IMG/VR virus record: IMGVR_UViG_3300008110_000072
Coordinates: 1-64,000 of that record
DNA: 64,000 nt
Strand: one strand, 5' to 3'
Source of the DNA: a virus
Below the pieces are notes generated by a model that was not told the origin of the DNA, made no database searches, and was given only the letters and a program-made list of their open reading frames with translations. Made by a program: the position numbers and the translations under genes. Below, one piece after another: positions 7,448-14,151 of the stretch; within the stretch, counting starts at the first letter, position 1; each line of letters begins with the position of its first letter.

Positions 7448-7827
7448 ATTTCGATAACGAATCAGACAAGCGCAAGCTGTTTGAGTTTCTAAAACAACTG
7501 CGCGGGAGGCACACGCTCTCGTTTGAGCGCGTAAAGCAATCCCGTAGTCAGGCGCAAAACAAATACTATTGGGGTGTTATAGTTCCCACGCTTGCCAGCG
7601 AGTTCGGGTATTTCAAGGACGAGATGCACGAACTCCTGCGCAAGAAATTTTTGGGATATACAAAGGAGAATCCCCTTACGGGCGAGATGGAAATGTTTGC
7701 TATGTCCACCACCAAGCTCAGCACAGCCGAGATGGAAATATATCTGGAGAATATACGAACTTGGGCTTTGTCGGAATTTAGTGTATACTTGCCGCTTCCA
7801 AACGAGATTTTGGGCGAATGGCAGTAG
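7429..7827 (+). CDS. NinB-like recombination protein (putative)
   Basis: The protein has the pattern of phage NinB/Orf-like recombination mediators: an N-terminal strand region, the block SRSQAQNKYYWGVIVPTLA (about residues 35-53) where such proteins have RSxxQNxxYW, and the C-terminal STTKLSTAEMEIYLENIRTW helix. Lambda NinB (Orf) binds single-stranded DNA and assists the phage recombination system. The ATG at 7429 was preferred to one two codons upstream. The next gene starts inside its last codons. Confidence 0.6.
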   Translation: MAFLTIDFDNESDKRKLFEFLKQLRGRHTLSFERVKQSRSQAQNKYYWGVIVPTLASEFGYFKDEMHELLRKKFLGYTKENPLTGEMEMFAMSTTKLSTAEMEIYLENIRTWALSEFSVYLPLPNEILGEWQ

Positions 7828-8204
7828 CAAAGAAACGAATCCTAAAGGAGCGCACACGCAACGGAGGCACGGAGACGCAGGCCAAGCACATGGGCAATAT
7901 ACGCGGGGTGCTTAGGCGCATGACCCGATTCTGGAAACCGAAGAAGATGGCTCTTGATGCTGTATGCGTGCGGAGTATATCAAACGGGGTAAAGGTGAAT
8001 CGCTACCAGTGCAAGCATTGCCAGAATTATTACCCCCTGAAAAGCGTAGAGGTAAATCATATAATCCCGGCGGGCAGTTTGAAATCGTATAAAGACCTCC
8101 CAGATTTTTGCGAGCGACTATTCGTTGAGGATATAAACCTCTTGGAAGTGCTATGCAAGGAATGCCATGCACGGGTTACAAAACAACAACGAGAAGAAGA
8201 CTAA
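7818..8204 (+). CDS. HNH endonuclease-like protein
   Basis: A CKHC zinc knuckle (about residues 67-70) is followed by VEVNHIIPAGS (about 78-88), the HNH catalytic strand with the Asn-His pair, and by CKECHARVT (about 114-122), which supplies the second zinc pair and final His. The 128-residue length fits a stand-alone HNH nuclease. In phages these can act in packaging, recombination or homing. The arrangement beside the NinB-like gene favours recombination; a homing nuclease seems less likely because the gene is embedded in an overlapping operon. Confidence 0.75.
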   Translation: MAVAKKRILKERTRNGGTETQAKHMGNIRGVLRRMTRFWKPKKMALDAVCVRSISNGVKVNRYQCKHCQNYYPLKSVEVNHIIPAGSLKSYKDLPDFCERLFVEDINLLEVLCKECHARVTKQQREED

Positions 8205-8599
8205 TGGAAAAGCAAATCAAACAAGTGGCAGCGTTTCACCGCGCCTTCGGACATCCGGTGGCATCATCGCTCAAGCATCTCACTCCGGATAGGCTTGTGC
8301 TGCGGCACACGCTGCTCACAGAGGAGGCAATGGAGATGCTCCAAGCGGGCGTAAAGGGCGACCTTGTAGGCGTGGCAGACGCGATTACGGATTGCTTGTA
8401 TATCTTGTTTGGAACGGCTCACGAATACGGCTTGGGCGATAAGCTTTGCAGGCTTTTTGAAGAAGTGCATCGCAGCAACATGAGCAAGTTAGATTCTGTT
8501 GGCATGCCGATATACAGAGAGGACGGGAAGGTGATGAAGAGCGACCAGTATAGGCCACCGAATCTAAAGGATATTGTCTGGGATGATTCGGATGTATAA
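8204..8599 (+). CDS. MazG/PRA-PH-like nucleotide pyrophosphohydrolase
   Basis: An all-alpha NTP-pyrophosphatase fold is suggested by the LLTEEAMEML helix (about residues 36-45) with paired acidic residues, followed by VGVADAITDCLYIL (about 54-67), giving the ExxE and DxxxD-type metal-binding pairs of MazG and phosphoribosyl-ATP pyrophosphohydrolases. The tail GMPIYREDGKVMKSDQY is typical of the phage subgroup. It probably hydrolyses nucleoside triphosphates during infection. Its ATG overlaps the HNH stop (TAATG). Confidence 0.7.
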   Translation: MEKQIKQVAAFHRAFGHPVASSLKHLTPDRLVLRHTLLTEEAMEMLQAGVKGDLVGVADAITDCLYILFGTAHEYGLGDKLCRLFEEVHRSNMSKLDSVGMPIYREDGKVMKSDQYRPPNLKDIVWDDSDV

Positions 8600-8601
8600 T
8601 A

Positions 8602-8634
8602 AAAAAGGGCAGCCCGTTTGGGCCGCCCTTCACA
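8602..8634. terminator. Bidirectional terminator between convergent operons
   Basis: AAGGGC-GCCC paired with GGGC-GCCCTT around a GTTT loop lies between the rightward replication genes and the leftward accessory operon. The minus-strand copy has a TTTTTT tract, so it should stop leftward transcripts best; the plus-strand tail is weaker. Confidence 0.75.
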
Positions 8635-8655
8635 CATGCAGAGGCGTGTAGCCTC

Positions 8656-8895
8656 TCACCACCACTTCATTTGTTTCTCGTATAGATAGAGGCTGTGCGT
8701 AAGCGCACACGCAAGTATCCACACAAAGCTGCCCCCCATCAAGAAGATGTGGACATCCACACAGCAATCCTGCCATAGAGGCTCACGCAGGAGCGTGTTG
8801 TTTGTGCCGTGCAGGTAGAGCAATACACCATATCCGATGCCCCCAATAATGGCGCAAGCGATAGATGCGATTCTGTAAAATTTAATCATAATCAT
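8656..8895 (-). CDS. Small two-pass membrane protein
   Basis: Two hydrophobic helices (about residues 8-28, IASIACAIIGGIGYGVLLYL, and 48-68, FLMGGSFVWILACALTHSLYL) and a basic C-terminus (KQMKWW) indicate a small membrane protein of unknown function. It is the last gene of the leftward accessory operon, followed by the terminator at 8602-8634. Its start could be 8895 or 8889. Confidence 0.65.
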   Translation of the reverse strand: MIMIKFYRIASIACAIIGGIGYGVLLYLHGTNNTLLREPLWQDCCVDVHIFLMGGSFVWILACALTHSLYLYEKQMKWW

Positions 8896-8975
8896 AAACA
8901 CTTATGTAAATATAATAGAATAAAACATAGGTGATGCAAATCGCGTGATAATGGCATCACCTATGTATGTGTATG

Positions 8976-9116
8976 TCAGCTTAATCGTTTGTCAATAAAG
9001 TCCTTTGCATACTTGATTGGAATGAATAAGCTGATGCCGCCAACCCATAGCAGTGCTAATGTGTTTCCCCAGAAAATCAGCACCAGAAAAAGCAATAAGC
9101 ATATATACAATTTCAT
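8976..9116 (-). CDS. Very small membrane protein, 46 aa
   Basis: An open frame of 46 codons beginning MKLYICLLLFLVLIF is almost entirely hydrophobic up to a short basic tail (DKRLS). The ATG overlaps the stop of the upstream gene (ATGA), which strongly supports translation. It could be a one- or two-pass membrane peptide; the function is unknown. Confidence 0.65.
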   Translation of the reverse strand: MKLYICLLLFLVLIFWGNTLALLWVGGISLFIPIKYAKDFIDKRLS

Positions 9117-9313
9117 GGCTTCGGAGTTACGCGGGTGATTTCCTCCCACCGGAGGAGAAACGACTTACGGATGCCATTGCATGATATGTTTACGCCACGC
9201 CCGCTCTTGTCGTATCCGTACACAATGCTTTTGCTCCGGTGCGGACGATACGCAATTTGGATTTGGAAATGCACCACATCTCCTATCCGGACATTCTCTT
9301 GTGTATACATCAT
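9113..9313 (-). CDS. Hypothetical beta-rich protein, 66 aa
   Basis: Alternating strands (VVHFQIQIAYRP, SIVYGYDKSGRGVNI) suggest a small beta barrel. The ATG at 9313 overlaps the upstream stop, and the stop overlaps the next ATG, so the gene is tightly coupled on both sides. An upstream ATG at 9343 would create a longer overlap and is not preferred. No family recognised. Confidence 0.6.
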   Translation of the reverse strand: MMYTQENVRIGDVVHFQIQIAYRPHRSKSIVYGYDKSGRGVNISCNGIRKSFLLRWEEITRVTPKP

Positions 9314-9567
9314 TTCCGTGAGTTGTATATGGTGGCCTTGCATAGGTGTATGTCCACGAGTGCGTTGTATAGCATGTCTTCCTGCTGCGTCTCAAATCCA
9401 GTGATGCTTGGCACTTTGAATTCCCAATAGCGCCCACGCCTTTTGAGCGGGAGCGCCTTGCTTGGGTTGTCGGGCATTGTATACCACCACCGCCCACGGG
9501 TGTGCGCGCTTGCACGCTGAAGCTTGGTAATGCTGTCGCTTGGTTTGATGATTATATCTTCTTTCAT
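9310..9567 (-). CDS. Hypothetical protein, 85 aa
   Basis: A basic N-terminal half (RGRWWYTMPDNPSKALPLKRRGRYWEFKV) is followed by a helical C-terminus. It overlaps both neighbours by 4 nt. No family recognised; possibly nucleic-acid binding from the basic character, which is speculative. Confidence 0.65.
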   Translation of the reverse strand: MKEDIIIKPSDSITKLQRASAHTRGRWWYTMPDNPSKALPLKRRGRYWEFKVPSITGFETQQEDMLYNALVDIHLCKATIYNSRK

Positions 9568-9833
9568 TTTTTTCTTCTGTATTCGTTATACATCTCTGTC
9601 CACTTGGCAAGTTCCTCATGCCCGCGCTCGGCTGCAATCCATCCGGATAGGTCGCGCACATCGAAATAATACTTGTCAAGCACATTGTCTGCGATTCCGG
9701 TTTGCGATATTGCATGCGTGCATAGCATCTCCATGTCCTTTGTAGCCTCGCTCCCGTCAAGCGGGAGATTGCTCAGAAGCCTATACAACATCTGTCGGGC
9801 AAGGCTTGTATAATACTTTGGAGATTTGTTCAT
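9564..9833 (-). CDS. Hypothetical helical protein, 89 aa
   Basis: An all-helical protein with a charged C-terminal helix (EELAKWTEMYNEYRRKK). It overlaps the genes on both sides by 4 nt. Function unknown. Confidence 0.7.
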   Translation of the reverse strand: MNKSPKYYTSLARQMLYRLLSNLPLDGSEATKDMEMLCTHAISQTGIADNVLDKYYFDVRDLSGWIAAERGHEELAKWTEMYNEYRRKK

Positions 9834-10015
9834 GGACGGCTGATTTTAAATGAAACATTAACAATCTTGTTCGCTCCGTGCCGCATCACCTTGTTGTGAT
9901 ACATGTCAAGAACGCACACGCTCTTGTCTGTCTTCTTGAATACAATCTGCGGCCTATGCTTGCGGTTGTAGACAATAGACCCGATTGGGATTTCTCCCCA
10001 TTTTAGTTGGTTCAT
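9830..10015 (-). CDS. Hypothetical protein, 61 aa, behind minihelix TLS-1
   Basis: A short beta-rich protein (IPIGSIVYNRKHRPQIVFKK) of unknown function. The ATG at 10015 follows the conserved A-rich leader of TLS-1. The frame stays open upstream through the minihelix, but that extension just translates the T-arm sequence and is rejected. Confidence 0.65.
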   Translation of the reverse strand: MNQLKWGEIPIGSIVYNRKHRPQIVFKKTDKSVCVLDMYHNKVMRHGANKIVNVSFKISRP

Positions 10016-10051
10016 ATATATTTTGGTTTGGTAATCTGCCAATATCGGCAT

Positions 10052-10124
10052 TGCTCCGGAGGCGGGAATCGAACCCGCCCTCACATACGCATTTAGCGTA
10101 TCTGACATGCCACATGTCTCCGGA
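10052..10124 (-). ncRNA. tRNA-like minihelix TLS-1 (longest, near-cloverleaf)
   Basis: On the minus strand: acceptor TCCGGAG/CTCCGGA (7 bp), T arm GCGGG-TTCGATT-CCCGC, discriminator G, then CA. Two further hairpins fill the interior: ACATG/CATGT with a 3-nt loop where a D arm would be, and ATACG/CGTAT with 7-nt loop CTAAATG where an anticodon arm would be. The D-arm position lacks the conserved GG loop, so it is not a normal tRNA. It begins 8 nt after the upstream stop codon, and the downstream ATG is 38 nt after the discriminator. Hairpin TGCC/GGCA follows. Confidence 0.8.
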
Positions 10125-10127
10125 TGC

Positions 10128-10144
10128 GGGGATTATATATCCCC
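10128..10144 (-). other. Stop-codon hairpin before TLS-1
   Basis: GGGGAT paired with ATCCCC around a 5-nt loop; the TAA stop of the upstream gene lies in the loop region. It immediately precedes the minihelix. Confidence 0.6.
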
Positions 10145-10528
10145 AATAAATTTGCGAGCGCCAGAAGCCTCCAGATATAACGACCTTGCGCCCTCGGTCA
10201 TGTTATCGTAGTCCGCCTTGAGGATGTGTGCCACGCAATGCTCCCACCACTCCAACTGCGGCTTGTCGCCCACATATACCACCTGCTCAAATATCCGTGC
10301 GCTGTATCCCTTTTCCGATGTCTTGGTTATAGTGCCAACTATATACTTATGGTTGCCACCTATAAACCCACTATCCAAACCACGCAAGAATTGCAGCTTA
10401 TTGTGCATGTCTTCGTGGTTGGTTATTTCCACGCCTGTGTAGTTGAACTTGATGCTGCTATCGGTGGTTGGATAATACACCATGCCGTAGCTGAATTTGT
10501 CCTGCGATTGCTCTTTTAAGTTTTCCAT
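10133..10528 (-). CDS. Hypothetical protein, 131 aa
   Basis: A soluble mixed alpha/beta protein with no recognised family; it includes the stretch FIGGNHKYIVGTITK and an acidic helix (WWEHCVAHILKADYDN). The gene follows a 195-bp gap holding a terminator and a 24-bp tandem repeat rather than a minihelix, so it probably begins a new transcript. TLS-1 follows its stop codon. Confidence 0.7.
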   Translation of the reverse strand: MENLKEQSQDKFSYGMVYYPTTDSSIKFNYTGVEITNHEDMHNKLQFLRGLDSGFIGGNHKYIVGTITKTSEKGYSARIFEQVVYVGDKPQLEWWEHCVAHILKADYDNMTEGARSLYLEASGARKFIGDI

Positions 10529-10570
10529 TTGTATAAAGTGTTAAAGTGTGAATTGTAAATGTCTGAATAA

Positions 10571-10618
10571 AATTTGATTTGTCCAAAAAAAATAAATTTG
10601 ATTTGTCCAAAAAAAATA
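10571..10618. repeat. Perfect 24-bp tandem repeat (two copies)
   Basis: aatttgatttgtccaaaaaa and four more bases are repeated exactly at 10571-10594 and 10595-10618, 43 bp before the gene at 10528. It could be an operator or a slippage product; no consensus promoter was found in this gap. Confidence 0.8.
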
Positions 10619-10664
10619 TTTGTTCAGCCCGAAAAAGAAATCGTTTGCCGAAAAATACCTTTGG

Positions 10665-10714
10665 TAAAAAACAAGGCGGGGGCAAAAATTTTCGCAAGGA
10701 AAAAATCTGCCCCC
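10665..10714 (-). terminator. Intrinsic terminator inside accessory operon
   Basis: On the minus strand GGGGGCA (10714-10708) pairs with TGCCCCC (10684-10678), with an inner TTTTC/GAAAA stem, followed by a T6 tract (10671-10666). It ends the transcript of the gene at 11014 before the next gene group. Confidence 0.7.
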
Positions 10715-10723
10715 TACCTGCAT

Positions 10724-11014
10724 CTATATGCGTGTCCAAGTTAGCTGCGCATCACGCCACGCATCATCCTCATCGGTTTTCCACGAGAAGTATAAAGTTT
10801 CGGTGAGAGGCTCGAAGCGTATATCGGTTTCCGGCTTAATGTGCAAGAATTCCGTGCCGTAGTGGTCGCACAGCAATTGCTGTATTTGAAATGCGGCATT
10901 GCGTTCATCGTTGTCCGCTTTCATGTTGAGAACGCCTATCAGGTCGCCCTCATCGCTCCATAGCGCAGGGATGCTTCCGGAAATGCGCCTAATCATAATG
11001 CTTGGTTTGTTCAT
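10724..11014 (-). CDS. Hypothetical protein, 96 aa
   Basis: A compact alpha/beta protein of unknown function (IMIRRISGSIPALW near the N-terminus, YFSWKTDEDDAWRDAQ near the C-terminus). It is coupled to the upstream gene (TAATATG junction) and followed by a terminator. Confidence 0.7.
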   Translation of the reverse strand: MNKPSIMIRRISGSIPALWSDEGDLIGVLNMKADNDERNAAFQIQQLLCDHYGTEFLHIKPETDIRFEPLTETLYFSWKTDEDDAWRDAQLTWTRI

Positions 11015-11015
11015 A

Positions 11016-11207
11016 TTAGATATACGGATTTGGTTGTAAAACATTTATTGCGTTATCGAGTGCCTGTATAGCATCCCATAGGTATGCCTCTGTGGCCTCC
11101 TCCTTCACCACGCCTTTTTCGGGGTGGAGGTTTTGCTGCAAAACGGCAAGGTTGTTTTTGAGCATATACAATTCCTGAATTGTATCGTGTAATTGCTGTG
11201 GTGTCAT
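11016..11207 (-). CDS. Small helical protein, 63 aa
   Basis: An all-helical, probably coiled-coil protein (TIQELYMLKNNLAVLQQNL) of unknown function. Start ATG 11207 is chosen over a longer frame whose extension has no leader. It ends 2 nt before the next ATG. Confidence 0.65.
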   Translation of the reverse strand: MTPQQLHDTIQELYMLKNNLAVLQQNLHPEKGVVKEEATEAYLWDAIQALDNAINVLQPNPYI

Positions 11208-11218
11208 GTGTATACGAA

Positions 11219-11476
11219 TTAAATTACTGGTAAAACATATTCTTCTCCGGATGCAGATGCCCCGCACATCGCACCCCCATCATTGCCCTCGTCATCACGC
11301 ATCGGGAGTATATAGCTGCCATCCGTGAATATAATCACCGGTGGGTTGCAATACCACGCCATGCCCCTCATCTCCTCGTCTGTGAGATAGCGCACCTCTG
11401 CAATGGTTTTGCCTACGAGCGTTTTGTTTGCAAGGTCAATCCAACGCTTGCGTACATCAAACTTTTGTGTGTTCAT
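11219..11476 (-). CDS. Conserved hypothetical protein, 85 aa, behind TLS-2
   Basis: The segment VRYLTDEEMRGMAWYCNPPV, then ILPMRDDEGNDGGAM, resembles a widespread uncharacterised family of small proteins with a conserved Trp-Tyr turn and an Asp-Asp-Glu-Gly-Asn motif; I know of no function. The ATG at 11476 follows TLS-2. An in-frame extension (MADYLYKVY) is the conserved leader read as protein; it is identical in the gene behind TLS-3, so it is regarded as leader. Confidence 0.7.
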   Translation of the reverse strand: MNTQKFDVRKRWIDLANKTLVGKTIAEVRYLTDEEMRGMAWYCNPPVIIFTDGSYILPMRDDEGNDGGAMCGASASGEEYVLPVI

Positions 11477-11510
11477 ATAAACTTTGTATAAGTAATCTGC
11501 CATATGGCAT

Positions 11511-11569
11511 TGCCCCGGATGAGGGAATCGAACCCTGCGTATGTATACGCCCGCCTCTCGGCATCCGGC
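11511..11569 (-). ncRNA. tRNA-like minihelix TLS-2
   Basis: Acceptor CCGGAT/ATCCGG (6 bp, terminal G-G mismatch), T arm CAGGG-TTCGATT-CCCTC (one mismatch), discriminator G. Interior hairpins: GCC-GAGA-GGC (GNRA tetraloop) and GCGTA-TACA-TACGC. The most diverged copy; compared with the majority, the second T-stem pair changes C-G to A-T and the seventh acceptor pair changes G-C to T-A, both preserving pairing. It lies 8 nt after the upstream stop and 36 nt before the next ATG. Confidence 0.75.
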
Positions 11570-11577
11570 TGTGTATA

Positions 11578-12072
11578 TTAGCTATGCATGTCTACAAACA
11601 CCACCCAACGCTCGCCCCCCTCGTGTATGTAATCATCCACTTGTGTAACACCAGTGTGGTCAAAGTGGCAATAGTAGAAGTTATCGCGTAATACATCAAA
11701 CCCGATTGCGCTCCCGCCTCGCCCATGTGTTTGGCACAGATATTCGGCTAAGTGTTTTAAACTCCATAATTCATAGTTATCCCATTCATATATGTTGGTT
11801 TCGCCCGCTCTAAATTTGTCTGCCGCCACATTCCCATATCCCTCGTCTGCAAACCATGTTTTATAAATATTGTTGCAGTCGTCTATGGTCATGTTTTCTT
11901 TTGGCTGATAGCGACCCTCTCCCGTGCTGTATACGGAATTGCTTTGGCTTACAGCCCCACACATCTCTCTCCAATTGTTTTCGTTGCCCCAATCAGATAT
12001 AAAGGTTGTGGCTCTTTCGCACGCTTCTGCTCCTGAGTTAGCGTGCAACACGATGAAATGTAAATTGTGCAT
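11578..12072 (-). CDS. Hypothetical protein, 164 aa, behind TLS-3
   Basis: An aromatic, acidic alpha/beta protein with no recognised family. The N-terminus (HFIVLHANSGAEACERAT) resembles a strand-helix of a small ferredoxin-like fold, and the C-terminus includes FDHTGVTQVDDYIHEG. The ATG at 12072 follows the TLS-3 leader, which is identical to the TLS-2 leader. Confidence 0.7.
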   Translation of the reverse strand: MHNLHFIVLHANSGAEACERATTFISDWGNENNWREMCGAVSQSNSVYSTGEGRYQPKENMTIDDCNNIYKTWFADEGYGNVAADKFRAGETNIYEWDNYELWSLKHLAEYLCQTHGRGGSAIGFDVLRDNFYYCHFDHTGVTQVDDYIHEGGERWVVFVDMHS

Positions 12073-12106
12073 ATAAACTTTGTATAAGTAATCTGCCATA
12101 TGGCAT

Positions 12107-12155
12107 TGCTCCGGAGGCGGGAATCGAACCCGCCTTTACGCCCTTGCGCTCCGGA
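12107..12155 (-). ncRNA. tRNA-like minihelix TLS-3 (minimal, 49 nt)
   Basis: TCCGGAG/CTCCGGA acceptor (7 bp) stacked on GCGGG-TTCGATT-CCCGC, discriminator G. Only 14-15 nt replace the D and anticodon arms, and they form a mini-hairpin CGC-AAGG-GCG. No anticodon is possible. It begins 6 nt after the upstream stop; the ATG is 36 nt after the discriminator; hairpin TGCC-ATAT-GGCA follows. Confidence 0.85.
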
Positions 12156-12161
12156 TGTGTC

Positions 12162-12545
12162 TTACGCCCCTCCCAACATGCGCCTTTCATGCGCCTCGTA
12201 TCTTGCATCTATATACGCTTGGCGCTCGTATTCCCGCACCTGCTGCGCCTCGTCTGGATACTCCGCACGGAAGTAGTCCCAATTTATTTCGTCCACTACG
12301 CTCCTGCCATTGCATCGGTTGCACATTACATGGAAGTTGCCCGCATCGTAATCCTGCAAGCCCTCCCAATCGCCCTCCTCACGCATGGTGTCGAGCATCT
12401 TCTGCTCGTCCAATCCGTATTCAAAGACGATTCCCTCGCCATTGCACTCAGGGCATAGTATACGCTTAGCGGGCAGGTAGATGGTGCGTGGCGTGTCTGT
12501 AATCTCGCAGTACAGCGCAGGGTGTGTAAATGCTACTTTTTTCAT
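12162..12545 (-). CDS. Zinc-ribbon protein, DnaJ-type CxxCxGxG motif, behind TLS-4
   Basis: Two cysteine pairs, CPECNGEG (about residues 31-38) and CNRCNGRS (about 75-82), form half of a DnaJ-like zinc-binding module, so the protein should bind one zinc and may be a small chaperone-like or nucleic-acid-binding factor. The C-terminus is a long charged helix (EAQQVREYERQAYIDARYEA). Start ATG 12545 directly follows the TLS-4 leader; a long upstream extension translates the minihelix and is rejected. Confidence 0.75.
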   Translation of the reverse strand: MKKVAFTHPALYCEITDTPRTIYLPAKRILCPECNGEGIVFEYGLDEQKMLDTMREEGDWEGLQDYDAGNFHVMCNRCNGRSVVDEINWDYFRAEYPDEAQQVREYERQAYIDARYEAHERRMLGGA

Positions 12546-12581
12546 ATATGTTTTGCTTGTATAATCTGCCGATATTGGCAT

Positions 12582-12630
12582 TGCTCCGGAGGCGGGAATC
12601 GAACCCGCCTTTACGCCCTTGCGCTCCGGA
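12582..12630 (-). ncRNA. tRNA-like minihelix TLS-4 (minimal, 49 nt)
   Basis: Same 49-nt core as TLS-3, but with a different downstream hairpin (TGCC-AATATC-GGCA) and a different upstream stop-codon hairpin. It lies 7 nt after the stop of the DUF3846-like gene and 38 nt before the next ATG. Confidence 0.85.
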
Positions 12631-12631
12631 T

Positions 12632-12646
12632 AGCATTTTACATGCT
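12632..12646 (-). other. Stop-codon hairpin before TLS-4
   Basis: AGCAT paired with ATGCT around GTAAA; the loop contains the TAA stop of the upstream gene. Its A/T-richer stem differs completely from the other stop hairpins. Confidence 0.55.
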
Positions 12647-13027
12647 GTATACGCGGAATCCACCGCCAGTGCCGAGTACATGGTCGCGCCATGCCTCGCA
12701 ATTCTCCTTGCCCACCCAATTCACCATCTTGCGCACCTCGTCCACAGACATACGCACCGGAGCGTTCTCGCCCTCGTCATTGCTGCCTATAATCACTCCG
12801 TTGCCGCATATCGGGTAAGCCCAATCGGACATTATATATCCGCCCTCAAACTCGTTATACAAGCCCTCGTCATCAACAAACAGCGTGTCGCTCTCGTTGA
12901 ATTGCACGGGGCAAGCGAATGTGCTTACGCCCTCTCCGAGCAGGGGATATATGTCCCGATGATTTGTGCCGCTGATTTCGGCCTCGTACACTTCGCGCTT
13001 TGCGCTGTCAATCACAATCACTTTCAT
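12638..13027 (-). CDS. DUF3846-like protein, 129 aa
   Basis: Strands MKVIVIDSAKREVYEAEI, then FVDDEGLYNEFEGG and ICGNGVIIGSNDEGEN match the layout of DUF3846 proteins (antirestriction-adjacent phage and plasmid proteins of unknown role): a predicted small alpha/beta fold with a conserved Asp-Glu-Gly and a Gly-Asn turn. No minihelix precedes it; it follows the gene at 13295 after 13 nt. Confidence 0.6.
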   Translation of the reverse strand: MKVIVIDSAKREVYEAEISGTNHRDIYPLLGEGVSTFACPVQFNESDTLFVDDEGLYNEFEGGYIMSDWAYPICGNGVIIGSNDEGENAPVRMSVDEVRKMVNWVGKENCEAWRDHVLGTGGGFRVYSM

Positions 13028-13040
13028 AAATATATATTGG

Positions 13041-13295
13041 TTAAAATTTGCCTGAGTTGTTATATGCCCAATCGTGAACAAACTCGTGAATTGCATCTTG
13101 CACCTCGTCGAGGTCGAGCACTTCGTCATCGTCCGTATAGTTGCTCTCCCAATCAATGCGCTCGTCATAGTTATCTATCCGGTGTGTAATGGTGAGGGAT
13201 AATTCCACCTCTTTGCTGCCGTATACAAGAACGGCCTCTAAGCTTATGCGCTTGGTTGTCCCAACCAACTCCGCATCGTTTACGATTATTTCCAT
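13041..13295 (-). CDS. Hypothetical acidic protein, 84 aa
   Basis: A beta-rich N-terminus (EAVLVYGSKEVELSLTITH) and a very acidic middle (YTDDDEVLDLDEVQDAI). The net negative charge would fit a DNA-mimic or anti-defence protein, but that is only a suggestion. It follows the gene at 13509 by 7 nt. Confidence 0.65.
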   Translation of the reverse strand: MEIIVNDAELVGTTKRISLEAVLVYGSKEVELSLTITHRIDNYDERIDWESNYTDDDEVLDLDEVQDAIHEFVHDWAYNNSGKF

Positions 13296-13302
13296 GTGTG
13301 TG

Positions 13303-13509
13303 TTAGTAAGTTATTTCTTGAATTTTCTTTACGGCCTCTTGTATAATCTGCTCGTCAGTGCGCTTGTCCATTGCCTTGTATAGCGTGTCTGCACACTGGT
13401 CATAAACCCCCCAAATCAGGGGGGCTTTGGCGTTATACATTTTTATCATCGCTCTGTCAGCGCAGAAATTGCGCAAGCCTCGCAGGTCGTGGATTAGGTG
13501 TGGGTACAT
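13303..13509 (-). CDS. Hypothetical helical protein, 68 aa
   Basis: A short helical protein of unknown function. Its ATG at 13509 follows the upstream stop by one nucleotide. The coding sequence contains a strong GC hairpin (CCCCCC 13407-13412 with GGGGGG 13419-13424), unusual inside a small gene. Confidence 0.65.
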   Translation of the reverse strand: MYPHLIHDLRGLRNFCADRAMIKMYNAKAPLIWGVYDQCADTLYKAMDKRTDEQIIQEAVKKIQEITY

Positions 13510-13510
13510 A

Positions 13511-13723
13511 TTATTTTGCGTGAGTTTTGATTGTGCCTTCGATACTTTCCCATGCACGAGATACGGCATACGATTCATCAACATCGCTGAACATGACATC
13601 GCTATATGCGTGTCCGTAGTAGCGGTCGAGCCATTGGTGTTGGTCTTGCGGAAGGATTGACTTTGCCCGCTGCACTTCGTAATTGAGCGCTCTGAGTGTG
13701 GTGGGGGGATTTGTAGGTAACAT
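13511..13723 (-). CDS. Hypothetical protein, 70 aa, behind TLS-5
   Basis: A helical protein with central QHQWLDRYYGHAYSDVMF; not recognised. The ATG at 13723 lies 43 nt beyond the TLS-5 discriminator. It is coupled to the next gene. Confidence 0.65.
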   Translation of the reverse strand: MLPTNPPTTLRALNYEVQRAKSILPQDQHQWLDRYYGHAYSDVMFSDVDESYAVSRAWESIEGTIKTHAK

Positions 13724-13764
13724 AAGCGTAAATTGTTTTGTGTGTATAATCTGCAAAATTGCAT

Positions 13765-13815
13765 TGCTCCGGAAGCGGGAATCGAACCCGCCATATACGC
13801 CCTTGCGTTTCCGGA
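13765..13815 (-). ncRNA. tRNA-like minihelix TLS-5
   Basis: Acceptor TCCGGAA/TTCCGGA, so the seventh pair is A-T instead of the G-C of TLS-3/4: a compensatory change. T arm GCGGG-TTCGATT-CCCGC, discriminator G, interior mini-hairpin ACGC-AAGG-GCGT. The downstream hairpin is TGCAA/TTGCA rather than TGCC/GGCA, again compensatory. It begins 15 nt after the upstream stop. Confidence 0.85.
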
Positions 13816-13818
13816 GGT

Positions 13819-13831
13819 GGGCATCACGCCC
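13819..13831 (-). other. Stop-adjacent hairpin before TLS-5
   Basis: GGGC-GTGAT-GCCC begins at the last base of the upstream TAG stop codon. Confidence 0.5.
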
Positions 13832-14049
13832 TATAACCCATTGAACTCTTTGTTTTCGCCCACCATTCTGCGGAGGTAGTGATTCATGGTGTTGCATAGC
13901 ACCTCAGCCATATGCACCCATTCAAGTTCAGGCTCAGATTCATGCACGGAGGCAAAGTCGTTATACATGAGGCGGCACACAATATCGCCCGAAGGATTTT
14001 TTACAAGGATTTCTCCTTTAAGGAACGGATTTTTTTCGTATGTATACAT
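13831..14049 (-). CDS. Hypothetical protein, 72 aa, behind TLS-6
   Basis: A mixed alpha/beta protein (GEILVKNPSGDIVCRLMYNDF, first strands) of unknown function. Start ATG 14049 is preferred over 14055 because it aligns with the A-rich leader of the other minihelix genes. The stop overlaps the stop-adjacent hairpin before TLS-5. Confidence 0.65.
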   Translation of the reverse strand: MYTYEKNPFLKGEILVKNPSGDIVCRLMYNDFASVHESEPELEWVHMAEVLCNTMNHYLRRMVGENKEFNGL

Positions 14050-14082
14050 AAACATTTGGTTTGGTAATCTGCCATATGGCAT

Positions 14083-14133
14083 TGCTCCGGAAGCGGGAAT
14101 CGAACCCGCCATATACGCCCTTGCGTTTCCGGA
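14083..14133 (-). ncRNA. tRNA-like minihelix TLS-6
   Basis: Identical to TLS-5 in acceptor (TCCGGAA/TTCCGGA), T arm and mini-hairpin, but followed by the TGCC-ATAT-GGCA hairpin of TLS-2/3/9. Core and downstream hairpin therefore assort independently. It lies 7 nt after the upstream stop and 35 nt before the next ATG. Confidence 0.85.
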
Positions 14134-14136
14134 TGC

Positions 14137-14151
14137 GCCCTCAGCTAGGGC
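14137..14151 (-). other. Stop-codon hairpin before TLS-6
   Basis: GCCCT-AGCTG-AGGGC; the TGA stop of the gene at 14371 spans the loop and the second strand. Confidence 0.55.

Noticed and set aside
13407-13424. Strong GC hairpin as a terminator
   Set aside because: It lies inside the coding region of the gene 13303-13509 and lacks a proper T tract.
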